Assembly (NCBI GenBank): GCA_032433595.1
Contig: JASWJB010000196.1
Coordinates: 1-64,000, forward strand
DNA from: Conoideocrella luteorostrata
Lineage: Eukaryota; Ascomycota; Sordariomycetes; Hypocreales; Clavicipitaceae
Reading direction: 5' to 3'
DNA length: 64,000 nt
Shown: one piece after another, positions 23,401 to 33,065 of the stretch
Position numbering within the stretch: position 1 is the first letter of the stretch
Layout: each line of letters begins with the position of its first letter
Made by a program: the position numbers and the translations under genes
The notes under the pieces: generated by a model
Seen by the model: only the letters and a program-made list of their open reading frames with translations
Told to the model about the DNA's origin: nothing
Databases searched by the model: none

Positions 23401-24166
23401 GCATGGAACAAGCCTCCCTCAAGAAATCCAGATATGAAACAGTCCCCGTACACTTCGTTGAAGCGGTTAGGCTGGATGTTGTCGATGGGAGCGAACTGGG
23501 TGACTTGGGGAGCTTCCAGACGCTGGTTTGTCACATTGACAGTGATGTCGTAGGTGGCATCGGACTCCTTCAGAGCCTTGTCGTCTACGTAGTGCCCGGC
23601 CACTTTCACACTCCCAATAGCATCCACGTTGACGGACAGAGCACCTAGCCGTTTGCATCGACATGTCAGCTGCGCCGCCCATTCAAAATCTCAGCAGAGG
23701 TGCGCCTAGTAATGGGTCTCTCACGTACCGCTAATGTCCAGTTTCTTGGTGACTTCGCTGACAGTGTCGATGAAACTGGCATGCCAGTCCACCACTTGAC
23801 TGACCTCGTTCTGGCTGTCGTTTCCCACGCCAATTTGTTTCTTCTGCACAATCGTTTCCGAGCCCTTCTGCGTTGTCAGGATGTTGGATTCGGCTCCTGA
23901 GCTGGGGATGGACTGGCGTCGAGGGGGTTTCTGCTTTGTGTCTTGGAGATCTTGCTCGGTAGCGGGTCTCCCTGAGGGCAATCGGACGACATCGTTGCAA
24001 CAGAGTTGCTGCGTATAGCTGTTGAAGCTTTTTCATTGCCATTCCGTGTAAGCTGTCTGTCCTTGGGGGGGGATAATATCAGGGCAACAACTCGACGGGA
24101 GTCGAAGGGTACTCACCCCATGCCAAGCCGCATGGCTTCGTTATAAGGTGCTAGCATCAACGCCAT
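20473..24166 (-). CDS. MACPF-like protein with two beta-prism-like repeats (gene A)
   Basis: Eleven exons in transcription order: 24166-24117, 24027-23729, 23644-23245, 23150-23044, 22985-22970 (16 nt), 22888-22771, 22708-22675, 22612-22332, 22270-22178, 22062-21988, 21915-20473. All phases close, giving 971 residues. Residues 1-16 resemble the start of gene C. A MACPF-type signature, YGDCFISG at 182-189 with GG at 193-194, lies inside a domain of about 485 residues alignable to gene C. The C-terminal half has two repeats with a jacalin-like (beta-prism) pattern, each ending in a Gly-Phe-x-Gly turn and a Trp-Gly-Lys/Arg strand, joined by a Glu/Pro/Thr-rich linker (about 840-895). No signal peptide. 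Such proteins pierce membranes after lectin binding, but the activity here is inferred. The first acceptor, AAAAAG, is weak. Confidence 0.72.
22970..22985 (-). other. 16-nt micro-exon of gene A
   Basis: Sixteen bases flanked by an acceptor (AAAATAG) and a donor (GTACGTC) are required to bring the alignment with gene C back into register. The five residues and split codons line up one-for-one with gene C residues before the shared AILTKYT segment. Flanking introns are 58 and 81 nt. Confidence 0.7.
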
Positions 24167-24774
24167 GTTGACTGGCTCTCTGGGGATCCTGCTTGGGTGG
24201 AAGTCAAAATGGGCATCTGAGGTTGAGATGCAAACGAAATGCGAGTGCTCTTTCTATTGAGGTCTATGGTCATGTCTCAATATAAAGGATGGAAATGCTA
24301 ATTACCAAAAAAAAACAGACTCGGGGAAGCTCAGCACGGTACGGAGTAACTACCACACTAAATCATTTCGTCAGAACTGTAGTTACTCGGTACCTCAAGC
24401 TGCTGTACACTGAGACATTCACCAAGTACTTGATAATAAGCTTATTCGTCCAGAGCGGGATCGCCCGTCTGTCAAAACAGTGTCTGGCTCAGCATTACAG
24501 GGTCTAGGCCATTCCAGTGCCGGGATTAGCGAGCCTCCGGCGTCTGTCCCAGCGCCTGGGCGTTGGCCACGCACCACGCACTCGCTGCAGGCTTAGCACT
24601 AGTTCCAGTTGTCGGCCAGCTAAGGATGCCCCCCTCCCCTCCAGAGACTAGCTGGACATCACCACCGACGGGACGACGAACCCAAGCTCGTGGACAAAGC
24701 TCTAGTACATATCTCAGAAGCATCACTGATTGATTTCTGTCCGTTTATCGGCCTCACCCCACGAAATTCTGAAA
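24167..24774. promoter_or_regulatory. Shared divergent promoter of genes A and B
   Basis: 608 bp separate the ATG of gene A (minus) from that of gene B (plus), so both probably share control elements. It includes TACGGAGTA at 24340 and no open frame of interest. No specific factor site can be claimed. Confidence 0.5.
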
Positions 24775-25859
24775 ATGGCCTTGGAAGGATATTTTCCAGA
24801 CGATCCCACAAAACCCTCGCTGCACTATGCAGTGTCGACGCTCATGCCGCTGGCCATCCCCTGGACCAACGCCCCCATGCAGATTGGAACGTCGTTTCTC
24901 AAATCGTCCCAAGACTTACAGCTTCACTTTGGGCAAGAGTCGGCCTTCAGCTCGGAACCTCTCTATTCGACGCCCCTCATCTTCACCGAGTCTTGTGCTG
25001 GACAGGTGAATGAAGCCACGGTAGCTGGGTCGAGCAACTCTCATCGGGACCTGTCAGCAGACATCGCAGGGTCCATCGGCGGTTCAGCCCTTGGGGGTTC
25101 TGCCAGGGGTCAGTACAGCAAAAATTCCGATAAAGACGAATCGGTAAGTCCGGCTGGCTGTTCTGGGTTGGGTGTTGGGCCATCCATGTTTATACCCGTC
25201 ATCAGAAATGCACTCCGTGCATCGTTAACCCCGCGGACTAATATGTTTAGCTCAACAAAGCAAGCATCCACACAAGCTTCCGCTGCGGCAAGGTCACCCT
25301 AGCCCACTTCCCCAGCCTCTCGAGGGACGCCATCCGCATCCTGAGAACCTCGAGCGATCCCTCCCGCGCCTTCAGCGACAAGTTTGGAGACTACTTCGTT
25401 GGCGGCTACATCCTTGGCGGCGCAAACTCCACTCTCGCGTCGGGAGCGGGAGCGTCCGAACGCTCGTCCGAGCACCTCAGCGTCTCACTCGAGGTGCATG
25501 TCCTGTTCACCAGCTACAGCGATACCGTCAACAAGCAAAGTGCCGACTACTCGTCACTAGGAACAGCGACTTTGACAGCTTTTGATTCGCTCGACGCCTA
25601 CCAGACAGAGGTCAAGGCCAGTGAGTACGAGGCCTACAGAAACGCAACCCAGGCGTCTCGTGATAATCGGCAGCGCGGGGCCGCGCTACAAGAGCGGGTC
25701 AAGGCCAGACTGAATGCCGTGGATCTAGGCTCTAGCGGAGCCCAGCTGCCTTGGGAGAGGTGTGCTGAGCTGTGCAGATCTGGTCTGGTCCTGGAGCTCT
25801 TGATGCTCCCGTGGGCTGGACTCAGGGACTACAGGAGCGCATTGTCGAAGAGGGAGTGA
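24775..25859 (+). CDS. Divergent MACPF-like protein (gene B)
   Basis: Two exons, 24775-25143 and 25251-25859, phase 0, 325 residues. The ATG at 24775 is the first in frame. The N-terminal part carries Gly/Ser-rich hydrophilic sequence (about 90-123). After the intron comes a segment typical of fungal perforin-like proteins: FGDYFVGGY at 168-176 with GG at 179-180, followed by amphipathic beta-strands and a helix rich in Arg/Gln/Glu (about 215-260). It is shorter than genes A and C, lacks their AILTKYT part and any lectin repeat, and similarity to them is confined to the YGD/FGD-GG signature. No signal peptide. It could be a partner subunit or a diverged copy. Confidence 0.65.
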
Positions 25860-26334
25860 TACCCTAATTGGGCTGTACGGAAAAGAAACTCCGTACCAAG
25901 CTGGACCATACATAAGCTGTGGCGTTCGATATTGGCAATGGGAGCAAGGATAGATCAATCTATCCACATATACATATAAGCCATGTATAGTACGGAGTAC
26001 TCCAGGGTCGAGAACTAGTGCAGTGTTTCCATGGTCTAGAAACATCCTACAACGAGCACCCGTGGCTCGGATGCCTTGCCTGGCTGGCTGATTGGATGAG
26101 TGCCCAAGTTACGAACTCATGATCGTTTCGATGGAACGGCAACGGCAGTGCCTACAAATCTATCTGAGTTATCCATCAAGCATAAGCATGCCATAATTAC
26201 ACAAGACTCGGGTCAACATCGCCAGACATAGTTTCGGCAGCTCTAGTTGCAACGCTTTCTTGTAGCACCTTTTACATCGAATACGCCGAACCTTCTCAGC
26301 TTGCAGGCAGAAATCATCATTAGAGCCTCCAATC
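25860..26334. other. Promoter interval of gene C
   Basis: 475 bp between tandem genes B and C. It has an AT-rich stretch with TATACATATAAG-like sequence (25970-25990), directly followed by TACGGAGTACTCC at 25991. No gene. Confidence 0.5.
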
Positions 26335-28274
26335 ATGGCGACTCTTCTAGCGCCTTACAACACGGCCATGCAGCTGGGAACGGGTATGCGCGCTTCGCGA
26401 ATGATATATCTGCCCTCCCATAACCCTAGCCTTGCCATCATGGCTAACACGGCCCTGTTACAGGCTTCAATTCCTTCACTCAGCAAATCTGCATCCATGA
26501 CGCCGTCACGTCTGTCAAGGAACCCACCAGTACGGTGACGGATACAGCAGAAGTCCACAAACCTGTTGCCCAGGATGTAGTTTACAAGACTTCCATCGTC
26601 GACAAAGTCACCGATGTGACGAACGAGATGAATGTAAGTTATTGACCCTGTTCATTTCTACTCCTGACAAAGTACTCATCTCATACACTGTAGGTCAATG
26701 CCGCTTTCGCCATCAAGTACGATTCCTTCGATGCCAAGGGCAAGGTCGGGTTTCTCAACACGTCCAAGGTCAAAGAGGCAGATGTCACCTTTTTAATTTC
26801 TGTCAAGGTCGTCAACCAGGTCATTTATGACCATTCGCTACTCAATTTGCAACCGGTCGAGGGCATAGATCCCAAAAACTTTGTCGAGGTCTACGGCGAC
26901 AGCTTCGTGTCAGGTATGGTGGCACACATCCTAGAATTTGGAATTATATTTAGATACTTCCCTGGTGATGCTAATATGTCTGCTGGTGCAGGCTACCAAG
27001 AGGGCGGCACCTTCACCGCTGTCATCTCTGTCAAATCCAGGAACGAGAACAAGTCCCGGGACATGAAACTAGAGTACGCATCCGTTGACTACGCTTCAAG
27101 CCCTGCCATACAACTAATCTCGAGACTGATGGCTGTAGTGCCAAGATCAAGTTCACCCAGAAAAAAGAAATGCCAAAGGAGAGGACTGACGAAGAGTCGA
27201 AAAACTTGGGACTTGGGATTAATCTCAGCAAGGAGGACATGAGTTTTCTTGATGAAAACGAGACGACCATCTCGGTCAGTTACACTGGTGGCGGCCAAGA
27301 GCTCAAGAGCCGTAAGTTCCGTCTCTCCAAGCCCATCAAATCTTTTTTGAATTGCCCCGAGACGAATAAATTTTTACTGTATCTAGCCGACGAAGACTGG
27401 ACGTTTGAGACAATGCGCAACGCCGCGCTTCGCTTCCCATCCCTGGTCGCCAAGACGCCCATGCGCACCCATGCCATCTTGACCAAGTATACTGCTCTCC
27501 GCAGCTACCATGCCCACTTTGGCGGGCTAAAAATACCAGCTTTCGAGATGGCGGGTGTCTACTCTACTATCCTTCAGGAAGCATACCTGGACTTCAAGAC
27601 GGTCGCCAAGAACCTTCAAGTGCTAGCATATAATGTCTCAGCAGGTCAAACAAGGCTCATCGCCGCATCAGAGGCCAGGAAGAAGCTTGAACAGGCCAGC
27701 AAACCTGCTGCCTCCGCCGGAGGAGACGGGGACGAAACCGCTTCTACCACTAAAGATAACACCCCGGCCTCAGATGCGCCGGAATCGTCTCAGCCCGTGG
27801 AGTCTGATCCGCATAGCAACGGCAACAGAGGTAGCAAAAAACTCGAGGACGGCCCGCACAACTGGGCGCCTATTGTGCTCACTAGAGAATACCCCCCCAC
27901 TCTCCAGGGTCTCGAAGATGCTCGCAGCATGGTCCGCACGATGCTGATCCGCATCGTGCAGGAGATCAACATCTTGACTAAATTCCCGGAGGCGGCCACC
28001 GATGAGCAACGTGTCCAGCCGCACATGAGCCCCTTCCTGTTCAAAGAGTTCCTGCCTGTAAGTGTTGGCAGTGCTTGTTCTTATCTTTTCCGTTTCTTTT
28101 GCATTTGTCCGTGTTGACGCTGTTGTGATGCAAGTCGTGGCTAACGCTCGCATTCTTTGACAATACCAGGTGGGAGAACCAACCAAGAAGGAATCACAGG
28201 ACGAAGATGACTTGGGTCCGCTGGAACGCCAGATGGCTAAGATGAAGGCCTCTGGAGGTCGACAGGGCTTTTAG
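26335..28274 (+). CDS. MACPF-like protein, paralogue of gene A (gene C)
   Basis: Six exons: 26335-26383, 26464-26633, 26694-26913, 26992-27073, 27139-28057, 28170-28274; 514 residues, phases close. It aligns with the first half of gene A throughout: start (LAPYNxAM), the signature YGDSFVSG at 140-147 with GG at 151-152, the AKIKF strand, and AILTKYT with the following helices. There is then a Ser/Glu/Pro-rich low-complexity stretch (about 295-345), a helical segment and a charged tail. It lacks the beta-prism-like repeats of gene A and has no signal peptide. The intron inside the signature is absent from gene A, whereas gene A has introns that C lacks. Likely membrane-active by family; target unknown. 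Confidence 0.72.
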
Positions 28275-29234
28275 GCTGGGCACTGATCAATGGCGAGGCA
28301 TTTATGGAGCACTGTGTAGCGTTATTCTCTTTTAGTTCCGGACAAGTTAAAATTTGTCCCTGCAGCTCACGTCCAATTAGAACATACTGCCATTTGGTTC
28401 TTGTAGTACGTCTCATCAGACGAAATTCGGTGAACAGTATGGACATGTGTGTGCAAGCCAGAGCGTGGTGGCTATACATGGCGACTGTGAAAGGGAGCGC
28501 GGCCGCCCATTATCGTTGTCATTTTACGGAGGAGGGAGGAGGGAGTAGGGAGTAGCCGTATCAAAATCACCAAAAACCCGTCACAATCGCCAATAGTGCT
28601 TATGGCTCTTTCAGCCGGCATGAATATCGACTCGCCTCTACGCATTGACAGGCCCAGGTTGGGCAGCTGTCTGCCAAAGGGGGGGCACGGCACTTAACTA
28701 GTTAGTTAGGCAGGCATGCATTCGATCAGCGGCGGGACGTGGTTCAGTCCCACAGGCCGGCTAGATCCGCAGGGGATCCTCTTTACAGTGGACCTCCAGT
28801 AATTCCGACAGCCAAGAGGCAACCAAATCGCGTATGATCGTGCAAGAGTGGGTATGGAGTACTGTATTTGCTGGCACGGCTTCTCGTATACATGCACTCC
28901 GCGTTGGAGAGAGGCGCCTGTCGCTCGGAGAGTTCCAGACCACGGACCAGACTCTTCGAGCATCGAGTTCGGTCACAAGTAAGCGAGACGAGACACAGCC
29001 ACATTGGACTACACACCGACGGGCTGGGATTGCCGAGCATCTGAAATGGCCAAGACCAAAGCCCCAGCGTCACGAACCAACACCACTCGGAGCGACGGCT
29101 TGAACTGCAGTGCCTGCCTGCCCCTGTTTTGTTCCTCGTCATATCGTCAAATCATCAATCACTCCATTTATCAGCAAGATTTAGTAGTTTATTCTGGTTT
29201 CCTTCTCTAGGCCTGTTCCCTGGACTTGCTCAAA
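28275..29234. other. Intergenic between gene C and lectin-like gene
   Basis: About 960 bp. Short frames on both strands have no family features. GGAGGAGGGAGGAGGGAGTAGGG-like purine repeats lie at about 28530-28555. The last 200 bp are presumably the promoter of the next gene. Confidence 0.5.
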
Positions 29235-30584
29235 ATGGCCATCAAGGACTACAAGTCGGGCGCCGCTAACGACGCCATGTTTTCGCCAGTTCCCCCGAAT
29301 GATCATTATAGCATCTTCGCCGCGGCAAGGGCGGCCGAACTGGCAGCAGAAAAGGCAAAACAAAAAGCTGCCGATGAAGCAGCCGCCGCGGCCAAGAGGA
29401 AGGCTGAGCAGGATGCCAGAGACCTGGAGACCACCAGGACGGACAAGGCTAACCTGGAGAGCCGGGTCAGGACGCTCTTGAGTGAGGCTGGGAGTTCAGA
29501 CACCAGGCTTGGCGAGATCCAGGCCGAGCTGGCGACCTTGAAGCAGGATCTCAAGCAAGCACAGGCTTCGCGCGACGCCGCGCTGCAGACGGCCCAGGAA
29601 GAGAGGCAGCTTCGCGAGCAGTCCGAAAAACAGGTAAATGACGCTGGCATGGCGTTTAACAAAGCCCGGGGCGAGTGCGATAAACTCAAAGCAGACAAAG
29701 ATGATGCCCTGAACGAGTTGTGCCAACTGAAACAGCCGCTGGATTGCAAGAATAACCTTGATCCGAGCTGTCACGACAGAATTGTCACGTTTGGGCTCTT
29801 GCGTCCTCCTTTCACTGCATTGGATTTTGGAGGAAGTATAACCCACCCTCCCCCCGGGCCCCCGGCCTCCCATCTCACGCTGCTCCTCTTCTACAGGCAT
29901 GTTGTTGCTAACACCGGCTCGCTCGTCGCAGACTCGGGGAGGAAACCCCATGGCTGGGTGATTGACGCAAACAACGGTTCCCAAAAGCTTAGACTCCTGA
30001 AAACCAACCCTTCTGATCGCCACTCCCCTTGGACGATTGACTGCGGTGGGCGCTATCTCGGCCTTAGTGGCGGTTCGAATTATGACGCTGCAAATTTGAA
30101 GAACCGCCAGGTTGGCAGTGACGGGCGAGCACAGGAATGGTACATCGGTCGTCTCGAAAAGGGGTGGATGTAAGGACTGACCAGCTAGCCCACCGAGTGC
30201 AAATGAAATTAACGCGAGCATGACATAAATAGGATTCACAACGTCCGTTACGACATGGCTCTGGACATGGCTGATGGCTGGGCGAACTACAATGGGTATG
30301 TCAAATGTCATCCACGCCACACTGTGTACATGCTAACTTTGCTCTTTTGCACCTCAGTAAAGCTTTGCGCGCTTTTAAGCGGGATGCGAGCAGTCCATGT
30401 CAGGTTTTTCTTATTATTATTCGATGATATTGATTTGCAGGTGTCTATGTCGTACGCTACTGTCTTGTTGTCTCCTGAAGTTCGGATCTGGCTTCAGTAT
30501 CCTACGTGGTCAGTTCGCGGCCAGGTGCAACACCAATATGGAGCTGCGACTCACAAGAGTCGGCGCTGGGTCAGTATCGAGTAA
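29235..30584 (+). CDS. Coiled-coil plus beta-trefoil lectin-like protein (gene D)
   Basis: The ATG at 29235 opens a frame whose residues about 30-165 are an Ala/Glu/Lys/Gln-rich coiled coil with heptad character. From about 29897 a beta-trefoil (ricin-B-like) pattern follows: WVID, WTIDCGGRYLGLSGG, WYIGRLEKGWM. A clear intron (30170-30232, GTAAGG..AATAG) leads to IHNVRYDMALDMADG. Further exons probably are 30233-30295, 30358-30403 and 30441-30584, but the 3' end is uncertain. Between about 29730 and 29896 a Pro-rich non-conserved stretch with a pyrimidine run and CTACAG suggests an additional intron whose donor I could not fix. No signal peptide. It may bind sugars or proteins, and its position downstream of genes A-C suggests a related role. 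Inference only. Confidence 0.55.
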
Positions 30585-32297
30585 CCAGCCGGTATCGGGC
30601 ATTGACAATAGATTGCTGTATTCTGTTTTGAAGGTATCTGAAACATGAGCAGTGGGAAACATGTAACAATTGTCACTCCTCAATGACGCCTCAAACCGAG
30701 GTATGATGGGGCCGAGATGAGAAAACATGCCTTTTCGAAATGCTCCCTCGTCTACCTTGTGTGCAGAGATGTCAAATTCCCCTTTTAAACTACGGGAATA
30801 TATGGGTCAGGCCCATCTGTAACCATGGCTGCGGAATGCTCCATTTCGGACTATTCAGTTTCCTATATTTGCTCCATGTTCTCTCGAACAGACCAAGGGA
30901 CGGACATGAGCTGTGAAGATGCAAGATGCAATATCAGCGATGATCTGTATTTTCAGGTGCCGCATCAGAGCAGTCTAAGCCCGGTTTCACTTCTCTGGCG
31001 GTCTGAAGAGAGTTCGTGGCAAAGGCGACAGCAGCGTCCGCTGCACGAGAGGTCAATTCTGCATGCCCCTTGAAGGCCCAGATGGTCGGTCATCTCTGGG
31101 CCGTTTCCGGTCTACTATGTGATCATAAACCCTCTAGTACAGTATAGACCAGTACCTGCTCACGGGGTAATAATAGAAGCTCTTAGTATGACAGTCATTG
31201 TTATTGTTTCCAGCAGCCCCTGCCGTGCTGTTGCTTGAGCATGCTGATGTATTTATTATTAGACTGATGTCATGCGCAGGATCAGGGACAACAAGCACTG
31301 GCCTCGACGGCATGTTTACTGGTCGCCCTCCTCCAATTTATCTCTCCGCCGATCACCGTCCAAGCCGCCATTGCTTTCGTAGGCGAGGGTCGAATCCCTT
31401 TTCTGAGCGCCGATCGCCATGAACCCTATTCACTAGTCCCGGCCAAGCGCCGTGTTGGTTGGCATCTTCCCCAGTCTCCTGCTGATCGGCTCCCTTGTTG
31501 CAAACCCTTTATTCCGTGCGGAGTACACGCTGCAGATCGCCCGTTTACCACGCACAGCTCTAGCTAGGTGGCTGGGGGACAATGGAAAATAATACAATAC
31601 CTGCCACGAGGCGAGGGACGTGGTAGTTAGTGGTAGCTAGGGCAATAATTACGTCACATCGGCTCATGGTGGGGGGAAAAGAAAATACGCAGAGAATGTG
31701 GTTCAGATCCGCTTGTTATCGCGTAGATGCAGAAGACAATGTGTAGCGTCTGTAAGTATACCGTCAAGCGGCTACTGCTTCGCATAAGCTATTACCTACG
31801 CATTGATATATTATCCGCGCAGTCGTGTGCAAACGATCAGATGACGGCCAGGCCATAGTCAACGCAGCAAAAATCGACATGTTGCGTGAAAAGGGTTATT
31901 CCGTCACTTGCACACTCATGGCGTAGTTCACGGTCCACACAATTCATGAGACACTTCTTCTACTAGCTGCCGCAGAGACAAGATGCGACGAAAGGGATGC
32001 AGATCAGGACATATTGATCCAAGGAGATTCTCATGGCAATGCAAAATCCAAGAAATATCCAATAGTACGCATAATACATATATATGCGAGATGTCGCGTA
32101 TGAGTTCCATGGCAGAAAACTCATTTCCTTCATCGTTCTCTTCGTTTCTCATCACTCATTCGCCGCATTTCATTGTTTCGTTTGCAAAGCCAAACCTTCG
32201 GTTCTTTTTTTTCCCCCTTATCTGACAAATTCTGAACGAAAAACAAGACAAACTTCCACAGCACTACAACACTACAACACTACAACACCACGACACA
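30585..32297. other. Intergenic before the secreted repeat precursor
   Basis: About 1.7 kb without a supported gene. Short frames are unrelated to known families. Immediately upstream of the next ATG the leader contains CACTACAA three times in tandem (about 32261-32285) and an A-rich/C-rich stretch. Confidence 0.5.
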
Positions 32298-33065
32298 ATG
32301 AAGTGTATCATCGTACCTCTTCTCTGTACCCTGATATCGGCAGCGCCGATCATCCAGGATAAACGCCAGCTGACCTCTGCCGTTAGCTCTCCCGTCGCAG
32401 CTCTTTCAGGCATCATAAATGAGGTAACTGATCCCTCTGGCCTCTTGAACGGCCTCGGACGGAAAGTGAGGCGTACCGACAATCAGGATCCCGAGAAGCG
32501 CCAGCTTGAAGGCCTCACGGCTGTTCTAGGTCAACTTCTCAGCAGCCTTGAGGGAGGAGGAAACGGTAGCGGTGGCCTGCTTGGAGGGCTGAATCTGAAG
32601 CGCGATGAAACCAGGCAACCCGACAAACGCCAGCTTGGGGCCGTGACGGGACTCCTTCAAAATCTACTTGGTGGCCTTCTCAAAAGTAGCGGCTCGGGAG
32701 GATCCCCTAGCAGTGGCAAGCTGAGGCGAGGAGTCAACGACAATGAGGCCCGTCAGCTTGATCAAGTCACCGCTCTTCTTCAGGGACTTTTGGGTGGGCT
32801 TTTACAAGGCGGGGACGGTGGCTTGTTGAGCGGTCTCAATCTCAAGCGTGACGAGGATGAACGCATGGACAGGCGTCAACTCAACGCTGTCACAGGCCTG
32901 CTTCAACAACTTCTTGGCATTCTGAGCGGTAGGAAGAGCGACATTCTTGGTCGTGACGAGAATGGTGCTTATGACAAGCGCCAGCTCGAAGAAGTCACTG
33001 GTCTTTTGCAGAATCTTACCGGGCTTCTCAACGGTCAAGGAGGTCTTCTAGGCGCTCACAATTAG
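32298..33065 (+). CDS. Secreted Kex2-type repeat peptide precursor
   Basis: Single exon, 255 residues. Signal peptide at residues 1-16 (ISAAP). Six repeats follow, each opening with Gln-Leu at 24, 69, 112, 153, 194 and 229. Five are preceded by Lys-Arg or Arg-Arg (22-23, 67-68, 110-111, 192-193, 227-228); the fourth has Ala-Arg at 151-152 instead. A unit is QLxxVTxLLQxLLGGLL, amphipathic and Gly/Leu-rich, then a Gly/Ser linker, then in most units a second dibasic site (58-59, 101-102, 143-144, 183-184) and an acidic spacer of 7-8 residues. Processing in the Golgi would thus release several near-identical peptides and acidic spacers. No Cys remains in the mature part. Not identified with a named peptide. 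It is not like a Ustilago Rep1-type repellent in detail. Confidence 0.85.
   Translation: MKCIIVPLLCTLISAAPIIQDKRQLTSAVSSPVAALSGIINEVTDPSGLLNGLGRKVRRTDNQDPEKRQLEGLTAVLGQLLSSLEGGGNGSGGLLGGLNLKRDETRQPDKRQLGAVTGLLQNLLGGLLKSSGSGGSPSSGKLRRGVNDNEARQLDQVTALLQGLLGGLLQGGDGGLLSGLNLKRDEDERMDRRQLNAVTGLLQQLLGILSGRKSDILGRDENGAYDKRQLEEVTGLLQNLTGLLNGQGGLLGAHN

Noticed and set aside
31385..31405. B-box-like string GGGTCGAATCCC, possible tRNA
   Set aside because: One base short of the B-box consensus, and no A box, anticodon stem or acceptor stem around it.
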